A stretch of 11,688 bases of DNA from Chloroflexota bacterium (GCA_009838595.1 VXRI01000399.1:1-11688); one strand, 5' to 3'; numbered from the stretch's first letter, positions 1-7,499 are shown. The notes: generated from the sequence alone by a model not told the origin. Numbers and translations are program-made.

Positions 1-990
1 GTGCAGAGCATAGTCGCTATGGCACTCGAAGAGCGTGCGATGATGGAAGAGCCGCCACGCGAGACCATCATTTTCGGCGACCTGAACTGGTCGAGCGCAC
101 TGCTGCAGAACCGCATCGCGCAGTATCTCGTCGAGAAGGGCTACGGCTACCCGACCGATGTCAAGTTCGGTGCGACACTGCCCCTGTTCCAAGGGCTGCG
201 AAACGGCGACACGCATGTTGCTATGGAGATATGGCTGCCTAACCAGGACGAAGCATGGGACGAAGCTCGCGCCGCCGGCGAAGTAGTCTCCGTAGGTCTG
301 AGCCTGGGCAAGGACTGGCAGTCCGCGTTTGTCATACCCGCGTACTTGCAAGAGCAGTATCCTGAGCTTGACAGCGTTGAAGACCTGAAAGACCCGCAGT
401 ATCAGGCATTGTTCACCACAGCCGAGACCGGCGACAAGGCGCGGCTGGTTTCTTGCGTCATCGGCTGGGCTTGCGAAGTCGTGAACGCTGCACAGATCGA
501 AGCCTATGGGCTTGGCGACCATGTGGAAGTCATCAACCCCGGCGACGGCGCAGCGCTGAACGCAGACATCTACGGCGCATACGAGCGCCAGGAGCCATGG
601 CTCGGCTATCAGTGGGGTACCAACGACCCCGCGCTCAAGCTCGACCTAGTTCGCTTGGAAGAGCCAGCCTATAGTGATGAGTGCTGGTTTACCACGAAGG
701 CTTGCGCCTACGAGGACGCCACAATTCTGATCGCAGTCGCGCCGGACCTGCCCGCAAAGGCACCGGAAGTCATCAACATGCTCCGCGCGTGGGACTTCAA
801 TATCGACATCTATAAGGCAGTCGTCCGTTGGCAAGACACCAACCCGGACGCGGACACCAACGCGACCGCGCTCTGGTGGCTGAGCGCCAACACCGACATC
901 TGGGAAGATTGGGTAACTTCCGAAGCAGCCGAGAGCATACATATCGCCCTAGCCGCCGGCGAAACCCCTGAAGGCTGGCCCAGCGAATAG
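1..990 (+). CDS. Glycine betaine/proline-type ABC transporter substrate-binding protein (OpuAC/ProX family), 5' end missing
   Basis: Extracytoplasmic solute-binding protein that should deliver a quaternary amine such as glycine betaine to an ABC importer. The visible 329 residues fit the OpuAC fold: FGDLNW near residue 25-30, a GATLPLFQGLRNGD segment at 57-70, and AMEIWLP at 74-80. These match the family pattern of a Trp near the start, T-x-P before a repeated G-D, and E-x-W-x-P. Trp is frequent, as expected for aromatic-cage ligand binding, but I cannot assign the cage residues. No signal peptide or lipobox is visible and the frame is open to base 1, so the GTG at 1 is probably internal and the true start lies upstream. 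The stop is TAG at 988-990. The permease and ATPase genes are not downstream and may lie upstream. The exact ligand (betaine, choline, carnitine, proline) cannot be told. Confidence 0.85.
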   Translation: MQSIVAMALEERAMMEEPPRETIIFGDLNWSSALLQNRIAQYLVEKGYGYPTDVKFGATLPLFQGLRNGDTHVAMEIWLPNQDEAWDEARAAGEVVSVGLSLGKDWQSAFVIPAYLQEQYPELDSVEDLKDPQYQALFTTAETGDKARLVSCVIGWACEVVNAAQIEAYGLGDHVEVINPGDGAALNADIYGAYERQEPWLGYQWGTNDPALKLDLVRLEEPAYSDECWFTTKACAYEDATILIAVAPDLPAKAPEVINMLRAWDFNIDIYKAVVRWQDTNPDADTNATALWWLSANTDIWEDWVTSEAAESIHIALAAGETPEGWPSE

Positions 991-1011
991 CACGGCGAAC
1001 CACAATTCGCT

Positions 1012-1060
1012 TGGATAGTCCGGACGGACAGGATAACAACTATTCCATCCTGGCTATCCA
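1012..1060. repeat. Nested inverted repeats between the binding-protein gene and gltX
   Basis: TGGATAG (1012-1018) pairs with CTATCCA (1054-1060). Inside it CAGGAT (1029-1034) pairs with ATCCTG (1047-1052) around a 12-base loop. GTCCGGAC at 1019-1026 is itself palindromic. This could fold as RNA at the end of the upstream gene or act as a protein site. There is no following T-run, so it is not a standard intrinsic terminator. Function unknown. Confidence 0.35.
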
Positions 1061-1078
1061 GTATATCGATGTAAGTTT

Positions 1079-1130
1079 AAGTCGCTCATGTTAGAATAGT
1101 CTGTGGAGGCTATATCGACATGAGCGACTT
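1079..1130. repeat. Perfect 13-bp inverted repeat spanning the gltX start codon
   Basis: AAGTCGCTCATGT at 1079-1091 is the exact reverse complement of ACATGAGCGACTT at 1118-1130, with a 26-base spacer. The right arm holds the gltX ATG (1120-1122) and its next codons. The Shine-Dalgarno GGAGG (1105-1109) lies in the spacer. In RNA this would form a long hairpin that hides the start codon. In DNA the arms would bracket the candidate -10 and the ribosome site like a split operator. The repeat is seen directly; its role is inference. Confidence 0.7.
1089..1097 (+). promoter_or_regulatory. Candidate extended -10 promoter element for gltX
   Basis: TGTTAGAAT is an extended -10 (TGn followed by TAGAAT, five of six matches to TATAAT). 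No good -35 hexamer lies 16-18 bases upstream, which extended -10 promoters can tolerate. Transcription would begin near 1104, leaving a very short leader with the Shine-Dalgarno at 1105-1109. The element overlaps the left arm of the 13-bp inverted repeat. Confidence 0.35.
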
Positions 1131-2613
1131 TCGCGTTAGGTTCGCGCCAAGTCCTACGGGCGAACCGCATGTAGGCAACATCCGCACAGCTATATTTGAC
1201 TGGCTGCTGGCACAACGGCACGGCGGCGATTTTATCGTCCGCGTGGAAGATACCGACCGCGCCCGAGCCGTCGATGGCGCCGTTGAGGTCATTATCGAAG
1301 CGCTGAAATGGCTCGGGCTTGAATGGAACGAAGGACCGGACATCGGCGGTGAATACGCGCCGTACAAGCAGTCCGAACGCCTGCCGCTGTATGCGAAGTA
1401 CGCCGAGCGGCTCATCGCATCCGGATTTGCGTACAAGTGCTACTGCTCCCCCGAACGGCTGATTAAAGTTCGCAAGGAACGATCCAAGCAGCAGAACACG
1501 ACCGGATACGACCGCCGTTGCCGCAATCTCACCGGCGAAGAGCGCAATGCGCTTGAACTCGAACTGCGCGCGCGTGGCGAAAACCCTGTCATACGCTTCA
1601 AGATGCCGCTCGACGGCACGACCACCATCGACGATCTCGTGCGCGGCGAGGTTACCTTCGAGAATCGTCTGGTGGACGACTTCGTGATGCTCAAATCGGA
1701 CGGCTACCCGACATATCACCTCGCGCACTTGGTTGACGACCACGAGATGCGGATTACGCATGTGCTGCGCGGCGAGGAATGGCTGCCAAGCGTGCCACGC
1801 CACCTGCAACTTTACGCCGCGCTGGGATGGAAACCGCCGCAGTTCGCCCACCTGCCTATAATTCTCGCGCCGGACAGGTCCAAGCTTAGCAAGCGGCATG
1901 GCGCGACCTCGCTGCTCGAATACCGCGAGATGGGCTACCTGCCGCACACGATGGTCAATTTCCTTACGCTGCTCGGGTGGTCGCTCGATGACAAGACAGA
2001 ACTGTTCTCGACCGACAGCCTAATCGCTAATTTCTCCATCGAGCGCGTGTCCAAGGCGGGCGCGATATTTAACACGGAAAAGCTCGACTGGATGAACGGC
2101 CACTACATCCGCGAGATGAGCACAAACGAACTCGCGGACGCACTGCTGAACTTCTGGCAGGCGTACCCGCCGCCGGAAATACCCAGCCTGCCGTCGCACG
2201 AGCTTGCGCTGGAAATTGTACCGCTAGTGCAAGAACGCATGAAGACGCTGAGAGACGCCGCGCCGCTAGTCGCCTTCCTGTTCAAGGAACGCATTGAGTA
2301 TGAACCGGACGAACTCATCCAACGCAGGATGGACGTTGCTTCAACTCATATGTGCCTTGAAGCGGCGCACGACGGGCTTACCAACCTGCCCGCCTTCAAC
2401 GCCGAATCAATCGAAGCCCTGCTGCGCGGTATGGTCAAGGAGATTGATGTAAAAGCGGGGCAGCTTTTTGGATCTCTGCGCGTGGCGACGACTGGACAGC
2501 GAGTCGCGCCGCCGCTCTTCGAGTCGCTGGAAGTGCTGGGCCGCGAGCGCAGTCTCGCACTGATAGCGGACGCGCGGGACAGACTGGATGTCGCAACAGC
2601 CGCTCATAAGTAG
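1120..2613 (+). CDS. gltX: Glutamyl-tRNA synthetase (class I)
   Basis: Cytoplasmic enzyme that charges tRNA(Glu) with glutamate using ATP. The 497-residue length is normal for bacterial GluRS. The N-terminal catalytic fold shows RFAPSPTGEPHVGN with the HIGH-type signature at residues 17-20 (HVGN). The KMSKS-type loop is KLSKR at 255-259, inside DRSKLSKRHGA. C107 and C109 (CYCS) with Y130 and C134 look like the zinc-site region of the stem-contact domain. The C-terminal third is the helical anticodon-binding part and is poorly conserved. The start is ATG at 1120, with GGAGG ten bases before it; the protein then begins directly with the conserved RVRFAPSPTG strand. It is the first gene of a tight block continuing into yqeY and purQ. 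Whether it is discriminating or also mischarges tRNA(Gln) cannot be read from the sequence. A 13-bp inverted repeat covers the start codon. Confidence 0.97.
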   Translation: MSDFRVRFAPSPTGEPHVGNIRTAIFDWLLAQRHGGDFIVRVEDTDRARAVDGAVEVIIEALKWLGLEWNEGPDIGGEYAPYKQSERLPLYAKYAERLIASGFAYKCYCSPERLIKVRKERSKQQNTTGYDRRCRNLTGEERNALELELRARGENPVIRFKMPLDGTTTIDDLVRGEVTFENRLVDDFVMLKSDGYPTYHLAHLVDDHEMRITHVLRGEEWLPSVPRHLQLYAALGWKPPQFAHLPIILAPDRSKLSKRHGATSLLEYREMGYLPHTMVNFLTLLGWSLDDKTELFSTDSLIANFSIERVSKAGAIFNTEKLDWMNGHYIREMSTNELADALLNFWQAYPPPEIPSLPSHELALEIVPLVQERMKTLRDAAPLVAFLFKERIEYEPDELIQRRMDVASTHMCLEAAHDGLTNLPAFNAESIEALLRGMVKEIDVKAGQLFGSLRVATTGQRVAPPLFESLEVLGRERSLALIADARDRLDVATAAHK

Positions 2614-2626
2614 TTAGGATTGTACG

Positions 2627-3079
2627 ATGCCGCTAAAGGAAGCGCTTACCAACGACCTCAAAGACGCGATGCGCCAGCGCGACGCTGTGCGCCGCGACAC
2701 CATCCGACTGCTGCTCTCCGCGATCGGCTACGAAGAGAAGGCAAAGCGCACCGACACCCTCGACGATGATGCTGTGATGCAGGTGCTTAGCAGGCAGGCT
2801 CAGCAGCGCCGCGACAGCATCGAGGCGTACCAGAAGGGCGACCGAGCAGACCTCGTCGCTAAGGAAGAGGCGGAACTCGCCATCGTAGTCCAATACCTGC
2901 CTCAGCCGTTGAGCGAGGACGAGATTACCGTGATTGTGCAGTCCGCCATTGCCGACATGAACGCGACGGGCCCGCAAGACATGGGCAAAGTGATGGGCAA
3001 GGTGATGCCGCAAGTGCGCGCGCGCGCGGACGGCAAGCAGGTCAGCGCGCTGGTCAACCGAACGCTCCGGAGCCTGTAA
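2627..3079 (+). CDS. yqeY: GatB/YqeY domain protein
   Basis: A 150-residue cytoplasmic protein, the usual length for stand-alone YqeY. The N-terminal half is helical ([23 protein letters not shown]). The family core [14 protein letters not shown] lies near residues 61-74, followed by an EE-rich stretch and [12 protein letters not shown] around 89-100. The C-terminal part ([19 protein letters not shown], near 117-136) matches the helical tail shared with the GatB subunit of Glu-tRNA(Gln) amidotransferase, where it contacts tRNA. The activity of YqeY is not established; a tRNA-related role is inferred from the domain. It starts 13 bases after gltX with AGGA upstream of the ATG and ends two bases before purQ, so it is co-transcribed with both. 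Its place next to gltX fits a link to Glu/Gln-tRNA metabolism. A GC-dinucleotide run at 3016-3028 encodes an RARA-type stretch in the tail. Confidence 0.92.
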   Translation: MPLKEALTNDLKDAMRQRDAVRRDTIRLLLSAIGYEEKAKRTDTLDDDAVMQVLSRQAQQRRDSIEAYQKGDRADLVAKEEAELAIVVQYLPQPLSEDEITVIVQSAIADMNATGPQDMGKVMGKVMPQVRARADGKQVSALVNRTLRSL

Positions 3080-3081
3080 GC

Positions 3082-3798
3082 ATGAAGTTCGGCGTTGTCG
3101 TCTTCCCGGGCACTTGGAGCGATGTCGATTGCTTCGATGTGCTGAACGATGTGTTCGACAAGCCCGTCGAATATGTCTGGCACAAAGACACCGATCTTTC
3201 GCCATACGACTGCATAATACTACCCGGTGGATTCTCCTATGGCGACTACCTGCGACCCGGCGCCATAGCGCGCTTCTCCCCCGCGATGCAAGCCGTTACC
3301 AAGTTCGCAGCGCAAGGCAAGCTTGTCATCGGAATCTGCAACGGCTTTCAGATATTGTGCGAGGCGGGCTTGCTGCCCGGCGTCCTGCTGCCCAACAACC
3401 ATCTGCAATTCCGCTGCCAGTGGACGACCTTGCGCGTGGAAAACGCGCACACATCCTTCAGCAGTGCGGCGTCCGTTGGACAGATGCTGCGCGTTCCCAT
3501 ATCGCACGGCGAGGGCAACTACTTCGCCGAACCCGCGGTCATACAGCAGATTGAAGAGCAAGGGCGTGTCGTGTTCAGATACAGTGACGATAGCGGCGAA
3601 ATTACGCCTGACGCCAACCCCAACGGCTCGTTGAACAATATCGCCGGCATCATCAATGAGCGAGGCAATGTGTTTGGAATGATGCCGCATCCCGAGCGTT
3701 GCTGTGACCCGCTACTCGGCAGTGAGGACGGCAATGCCATCTTCCAGTCGATGATAGACGCGCTGAACGCCGCCGGCATAAGCGCCGTATCTCGCTGA
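3082..3798 (+). CDS. purQ: Phosphoribosylformylglycinamidine synthase subunit PurQ (glutamine amidotransferase)
   Basis: Class I glutaminase subunit of FGAM synthase. It releases ammonia from glutamine for the fourth step of de novo purine synthesis and works with PurL. The 238-residue protein shows the full family pattern: [10 protein letters not shown] at the start, [20 protein letters not shown] at 48-66, the nucleophile elbow GICNGFQ with catalytic C86, SHGEGNYFA at 141-149, [12 protein letters not shown] at 179-190, and PHPER at 202-206 supplying the His203/Glu205 pair of the triad. The usual SNCD after FPG is replaced by TWSD. The start lies two bases after the yqeY stop and the stop shares one base with the next ATG (TGATG), so translation is probably coupled. 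No purS gene is adjacent, although small PurQ and small PurL normally need PurS. Confidence 0.97.
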   Translation: MKFGVVVFPGTWSDVDCFDVLNDVFDKPVEYVWHKDTDLSPYDCIILPGGFSYGDYLRPGAIARFSPAMQAVTKFAAQGKLVIGICNGFQILCEAGLLPGVLLPNNHLQFRCQWTTLRVENAHTSFSSAASVGQMLRVPISHGEGNYFAEPAVIQQIEEQGRVVFRYSDDSGEITPDANPNGSLNNIAGIINERGNVFGMMPHPERCCDPLLGSEDGNAIFQSMIDALNAAGISAVSR

Positions 3799-4220
3799 TG
3801 CTGGGCGCGGCGATGGCGCTGACGGCGGCAATGGGATTCGGTGCGGCAGCCGTGTTCGCCCGCATCGGCTTGCAGTACATGCGTCCTACCACGGGCGCGT
3901 TTGTATCGCTGCTGATAGGCATTGCCATCACGCTCACGCTTGCGCTTGTCTTCCATTTCGACGATATATTCGCATTAAGCGGCATCGCGTTCGTATGGTT
4001 CCTCATAACCGGAACGCTGAACTTCCCGCTTGGGCGGCTTCTCAACTTCACCAGCGTGAACAAGATAGGCGTGTCGCGCTCCGCGCCCATAATCGGCGCA
4101 GCGCCGCTATTCTCGGGCATTCTGGGTGTAACACTCGGCGGCGAGAGCATGAATCTCTTCATATTCACAGGAACCCTTGTAATCATCGGCGGAATCGCAA
4201 TGATAGTTGGCCAAAAATGA
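3798..4220 (+). CDS. EamA/DMT-superfamily half-transporter, first subunit (5 TM)
   Basis: A 140-residue inner-membrane protein made almost only of hydrophobic segments: about residues 3-24, 33-54, 58-80, 95-114 and 118-138. It matches one EamA domain of the drug/metabolite transporter superfamily. The typical signature before the last two helices is seen as SAPIIGAAPLFSGILGVTLGGE (the usual pattern is aPl..lsPlfaal....l.gE). Most DMT carriers are about 300 residues with two such domains, so this is half a carrier. The other half is the next gene. It begins on the last base of the purQ stop and ends in an ATGA overlap with its partner. The substrate is unknown; the position between purQ and purL suggests a purine-related or amino-acid metabolite, by inference only. 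See the finding on the A5 run at the junction. Confidence 0.8.
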   Translation: MLGAAMALTAAMGFGAAAVFARIGLQYMRPTTGAFVSLLIGIAITLTLALVFHFDDIFALSGIAFVWFLITGTLNFPLGRLLNFTSVNKIGVSRSAPIIGAAPLFSGILGVTLGGESMNLFIFTGTLVIIGGIAMIVGQK

Positions 4221-4684
4221 CGCAAGAACAGATAGACAGGCGAGATGCCCTAATTGGCTACGGCGCAGCGATAGGCGCGGCGGCATGCTATGGCACGCTC
4301 GCGGTTCTAGGGCGCAAAATCGCGCTGGACATCGCCCCGCCACTCGTAGCTAACACCTTTTCCATGATTCTGGGGACGCTGGTGCTATTCGCCATATTCC
4401 AAAGCCAGATACGCGCCGATTACAAGGTGCGCCCGTCAAGAAAGGGCTGGCTATTCGTCGCGCTTGCCGGCTGTGCCTCTACTTGGGGTGTAACATTCTG
4501 GTTTCTTGCGCTCGGCAAAGCGCCCGCAGTCCTAGTCGCGCCGTTAGCGGGAACAAGTCCCTTGTTCGCGCTAATAATGACTCTGATATTCCTGCGCGGC
4601 GTAGAGCGTGTGACGATACGAACCTTCATAGGCACCCTAATGGTAATCATCGGCGTAGCCCTGATTACGCTAGGCATAGAATAG
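4217..4684 (+). CDS. EamA/DMT-superfamily half-transporter, second subunit (5 TM)
   Basis: A 155-residue membrane protein with five predicted helices (about 11-31, 42-61, 77-98, 105-126, 133-153). It has the EamA signature VLVAPLAGTSPLFALIMTLIFLRGVER at 106-131 and a short charged N-terminus (MTQEQIDRRD) that looks like the cytoplasmic linker between the two halves of an ordinary DMT carrier. The ATG at 4217 overlaps the stop of the preceding half by four bases. No convincing Shine-Dalgarno precedes it, so it would depend on translational coupling. An open frame extends upstream of 4217, but that part translates to basic, non-membrane sequence antisense in character and is not credible. With the upstream half it would form a ten-helix unit, as a heterodimer or, if the A5 run has lost one base, as one broken gene of about 296 residues. 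Substrate unknown. Confidence 0.8.
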   Translation: MTQEQIDRRDALIGYGAAIGAAACYGTLAVLGRKIALDIAPPLVANTFSMILGTLVLFAIFQSQIRADYKVRPSRKGWLFVALAGCASTWGVTFWFLALGKAPAVLVAPLAGTSPLFALIMTLIFLRGVERVTIRTFIGTLMVIIGVALITLGIE

Positions 4685-4721
4685 AAGAATAAGAGTCGTC
4701 GATAGACAGGACGGATAGAAT

Positions 4722-6953
4722 ATGGCGGTCTCAAGGGAAACGCTGGACGAACTTGCGCTCACGGACGCGGAATATGAGGCAATCGTGGAACGGCTCGGCA
4801 GAGAGCCGAATCACTTGGAATTGGGGCTGTTCGGCTCGTTGTGGAGCGAGCACTGCGGTTACAAGCACTCCAAGCCGCTGCTGCGCCTGCTGCCGAGCGA
4901 CAGCCCGCGCCTGCTGGTAACGCCCGGCAGTGAGAACGCGGGCGTCGTGGACATCGGTGACGGGCTTGCGATAGTGATGAAGATCGAATCGCACAATCAC
5001 CCATCCGCCATCGAACCATACGAAGGCGCGGCGACCGGTGTGGGCGGCATCGTGCGCGACATATTCGCGATGGGCGCGCGTCCAATTGCGCTGATGAACT
5101 CGCTTCGCTTCGGCAGCGTGGACGAGCCGCGCAACCGCTACCTGTTCGGTGGCGTGGTCGCAGGCATTGCCGGCTACGGAAACTGCATCGGCATCCCCAA
5201 TGTCGGCGGCGAAGTGTATTTCTCAGATTTATACGCGGGCAACCCGCTGGTGAACGCGATGTGCGTAGGCATACTATCGACGGAAAACCTGCTGAGCGCC
5301 ACGACCGGCGGTGCGGGCAATCTGCTGATGCTGGTAGGGTCGGACACAGGTCGTGATGGCATACACGGCGCATCAGGACTTGCGTCCCGCACATTCGAAG
5401 ACGAACGCGAGTTGCGCCCGACTGTGCAAGTCGGCAACCCATTCATGGAAAAATCGCTCATCGAAGCGTGCATGGAAATCGCCAAGGCCGGCCACATCAT
5501 CGGACTGCAAGACCTGGGCGCGGCAGGATTGACAAGCGCATCGGTTGAGGCGGCGTCGAACGGCGAGAGTGGCTTAGAGATTGATGTGGCGCTTGTGCCG
5601 CGCCGCGAAACCGGCATGACGCCCTACGAAGTGATGCTGTCCGAGTCGCAGGAACGCATGCTAGTGGTCGTCAAGCCCGGACACGAAGACGCGGTGAAAG
5701 CAGTGTTCGACAAGTGGGATCTGCAATCAACCGTCATCGGCACTTCAACCGACGACGGCTTGGCGCGCATCCTAGACGACGGCGAGCCGCAGGGCGCGCC
5801 GCCTGTCAGAACGCTCACGGACGCGCCGCAGTACCGATTGCAAGGCGTCAAGGCGGAATGGTTGACGGCATTGCAATCACGCGACCTGTCCGAGATGCCG
5901 CTGCCTGATGAGACGCCGGCAGATATTCTGCTACGCCTGCTCGCTTCGCCGAACATAGCGAGCAAGGAATGGGTGTACCGTCAGTACGACCATCAAGTGC
6001 AGACGAACACGGTCGCGGCGCCGGGCGCGGATGCCGCGGTGCTGCGCGTGAAGGGCACGGGCAAGGGCATCGCGCTGTCAACGGACGGCAACGGGCGGCT
6101 CTGCTACCTCGACCCGTACATCGGTGGGATGATTGCCGTTTCGGAGGCGTGCCGCAATGTGTCCTGCACCGGAGCGACACCGATTGCGCTCACGGACTGT
6201 CTAAACTTCGGCAACCCTGAAAAGCCGGAGACATACTACCAGCTGGAGCAATGCATCCTGGGCATGGCAGAAGCGTGCCGCGCGCTGGATGTGCCCGTCA
6301 TCAGTGGCAACGTCAGCCTGTACAATGAGACGCAGGGCGTAGGCATATATCCGACGCCGATCATCGGCTGCCTAGGCTTGCTCGACGACGTGCGCGCCAA
6401 TATAGGCATGGGTTTCCAACAGACTGGAGACATCATCGCGCTGCTAGGCGCATCGGACATCCACACCGCCCCATCCACACTAGCAGGCAGTGAATATCTC
6501 GAAGTTATGCATGGCATGGTAGCAGGGCGGCCCGCGCTCGACATCAAAGCCGAAGCAGCGTTGCAGCGTGCATGCCGCAGACTAGCAACAACAGGCGTAA
6601 TCAGATCAGCGCACGACTGCTCTGAAGGCGGCTTAGCAGTTGCGCTAGCCGAATCCTGTATCGAAGGCAGGTTGGGCATGGATTGCGGTGCGGAATCGGC
6701 GCTAGGCGTGAAGCTAGAGGAGGGAGGTGCACGCTGGCATTCCGCACTGTTTGGGGAAGCGCAGTCACGTATCGTCGTGTCTTTCCCGCCTAACAGGCTA
6801 AACTCATTCGCGGCAATCTGCGCAGAAGAAGGCGTGCCGTTTTGCGAGTTGGGCGCAGTCGTGCCGGATTCATTTAAGATTGCCGGAGCGATTGAGTTGT
6901 CCTTGTCTGAGATAGATACAAAATGGCGGCGCGGACTGGAAAACAGGTTGTAG
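4722..6953 (+). CDS. purL: Phosphoribosylformylglycinamidine synthase subunit PurL (small form)
   Basis: ATP-dependent FGAM synthase subunit that converts FGAR to FGAM with ammonia from PurQ. At 743 residues it is the small PurL of the PurS/PurQ/PurL type, not the 1,300-residue fused enzyme. Seen in order: ELGLFGSLWSEHCGYKHSK (33-51, the family's SEHC-Y-x-S-K signature), ESHNHPSAIEPYEGAATGVGG (89-109, nucleotide and metal site), IVRDIFAMGARPIA (110-123), GIPNVGGEVYF (157-167), and a second half with internal symmetry (DCLNFGNPEKPE, PVISGNVSLYNET, AHDCSEGGLAVALAES). The start is ATG at 4722 with AGGA about ten bases upstream. It is the last gene of the gltX-yqeY-purQ-DMT block, 37 bases after the second DMT half. 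No obvious terminator follows. Confidence 0.97.
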   Translation: MAVSRETLDELALTDAEYEAIVERLGREPNHLELGLFGSLWSEHCGYKHSKPLLRLLPSDSPRLLVTPGSENAGVVDIGDGLAIVMKIESHNHPSAIEPYEGAATGVGGIVRDIFAMGARPIALMNSLRFGSVDEPRNRYLFGGVVAGIAGYGNCIGIPNVGGEVYFSDLYAGNPLVNAMCVGILSTENLLSATTGGAGNLLMLVGSDTGRDGIHGASGLASRTFEDERELRPTVQVGNPFMEKSLIEACMEIAKAGHIIGLQDLGAAGLTSASVEAASNGESGLEIDVALVPRRETGMTPYEVMLSESQERMLVVVKPGHEDAVKAVFDKWDLQSTVIGTSTDDGLARILDDGEPQGAPPVRTLTDAPQYRLQGVKAEWLTALQSRDLSEMPLPDETPADILLRLLASPNIASKEWVYRQYDHQVQTNTVAAPGADAAVLRVKGTGKGIALSTDGNGRLCYLDPYIGGMIAVSEACRNVSCTGATPIALTDCLNFGNPEKPETYYQLEQCILGMAEACRALDVPVISGNVSLYNETQGVGIYPTPIIGCLGLLDDVRANIGMGFQQTGDIIALLGASDIHTAPSTLAGSEYLEVMHGMVAGRPALDIKAEAALQRACRRLATTGVIRSAHDCSEGGLAVALAESCIEGRLGMDCGAESALGVKLEEGGARWHSALFGEAQSRIVVSFPPNRLNSFAAICAEEGVPFCELGAVVPDSFKIAGAIELSLSEIDTKWRRGLENRL

Positions 6954-7186
6954 CAAATCTAACTTCGCAGCACACTTCGGACTTATGAATTGCCTATATT
7001 ATTGCCCCTTCCCAACCTTCCTCTTGAGGGCGAGAAACGACAAATAGAATGCGAATCATCCTGAAACTGCGACTTGAAAGTTCGTGCAGCGCGATCTCTT
7101 CGCAATTTGACACTAAAACGGCGTAGTGCTACATTAAGAATGCTGCCAATTGCGGTGCGCGGCGGCTACAATCGGATTGGATAGGA
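6954..7186. other. Intergenic region between purL and the fmdB-like gene
   Basis: This 233-base spacer holds no credible coding frame and no tRNA-like fold that I can see. Its right part carries a promoter (7107-7135) for the next two genes. The left part is AT-richer than its surroundings (for example around 6990-7000). Apart from a very short CCTC/GAGG pairing near 7020-7029, I see no T-run-backed hairpin to end the purL transcript. Confidence 0.6.
7107..7135 (+). promoter_or_regulatory. Sigma70-type promoter for the fmdB-dtd unit
   Basis: A perfect -35 TTGACA (7107-7112), a 17-base spacer, and TACATT (7130-7135, four of six matches to TATAAT) with the extended -10 dinucleotide TG at 7127-7128. 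Transcription would begin near 7142, giving a leader of about 54 bases before the TTG start at 7196. This is the most convincing promoter in the window. Confidence 0.65.
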
Positions 7187-7195
7187 GTGTCTGTC

Positions 7196-7492
7196 TTGCC
7201 TGCTTACGACTACAAGTGCAACAGTTGCGGTCATCGTTTCGAGGAGCGCCAGAGCTTCTACGACGATCCCGTGGCGAACTGCCCGATATGTGACAGCCAA
7301 GCCAGCCGCCAGTTCGTAGCCGTGCCCATCGTCTTCAAGGGCAGCGGCTTTTATGTGAACGACTACGGCAAGAGCAGCAGCTACACCAACACCACCAGCC
7401 GCAACGGCTCGTCCGAAAACTCCGGCAGCGAAGAATCTTCCTCAGATTCGACTTCCAAGGCGAGTTCCGCATCATCTAGCTCGGAAGAATAG
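7196..7492 (+). CDS. FmdB-family putative regulatory zinc-ribbon protein
   Basis: A 98-residue small protein with the FmdB/CxxC-CxxC regulatory domain at its N-terminus: MPAYDYKCNSCGHRFE, then CPICDSQASRQF, giving two CxxC pairs about 25 residues apart that should bind one zinc. The usual family opening is MP-x-Y-(D/E)-Y-x-C, which is why I start at TTG 7196. GGAG (7184-7187) sits eight bases before it. A GTG at 7187 is in frame but overlaps that ribosome site. The family's GSGFY motif is present (KGSGFYVNDYGKSS), followed by a low-complexity tail of about 40 residues, mostly Ser with Asn, Thr and Glu, probably disordered. The family name comes from formamidase regulation in Methylophilus, but most members have no proven function. 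The gene is first in a two-gene unit with dtd, seven bases apart. Confidence 0.85.
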   Translation: MPAYDYKCNSCGHRFEERQSFYDDPVANCPICDSQASRQFVAVPIVFKGSGFYVNDYGKSSSYTNTTSRNGSSENSGSEESSSDSTSKASSASSSSEE

Positions 7493-7499
7493 TCCACCA

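Noticed and set aside
1..1. GTG at base 1 as the true start of the betaine-binding protein
   Set aside because: A secreted binding protein should have a signal peptide; none is visible and the frame is open at the window edge.
991..1119. T-box or other aminoacyl-tRNA-synthetase leader before gltX
   Set aside because: The spacer is only 129 bases and lacks a T-box-like conserved sequence and an antiterminator/terminator pair.
3016..3028. GC-dinucleotide run in yqeY as a possible unstable repeat
   Set aside because: Only 13 bases, in frame with conserved YqeY tail sequence; no sign of frame disruption.
2633..3205. Minus-strand open frame (190 codons) opposite yqeY and the start of purQ
   Set aside because: His/Arg/Leu-rich antisense translation typical of GC-rich coding DNA; both plus-strand genes are conserved and intact.
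3653..4225. Minus-strand open frame (190 codons) opposite the end of purQ and the first EamA half
   Set aside because: Low-quality Met/Pro/Ser-rich translation with no motif. The plus strand has a clear membrane protein with the EamA pattern.
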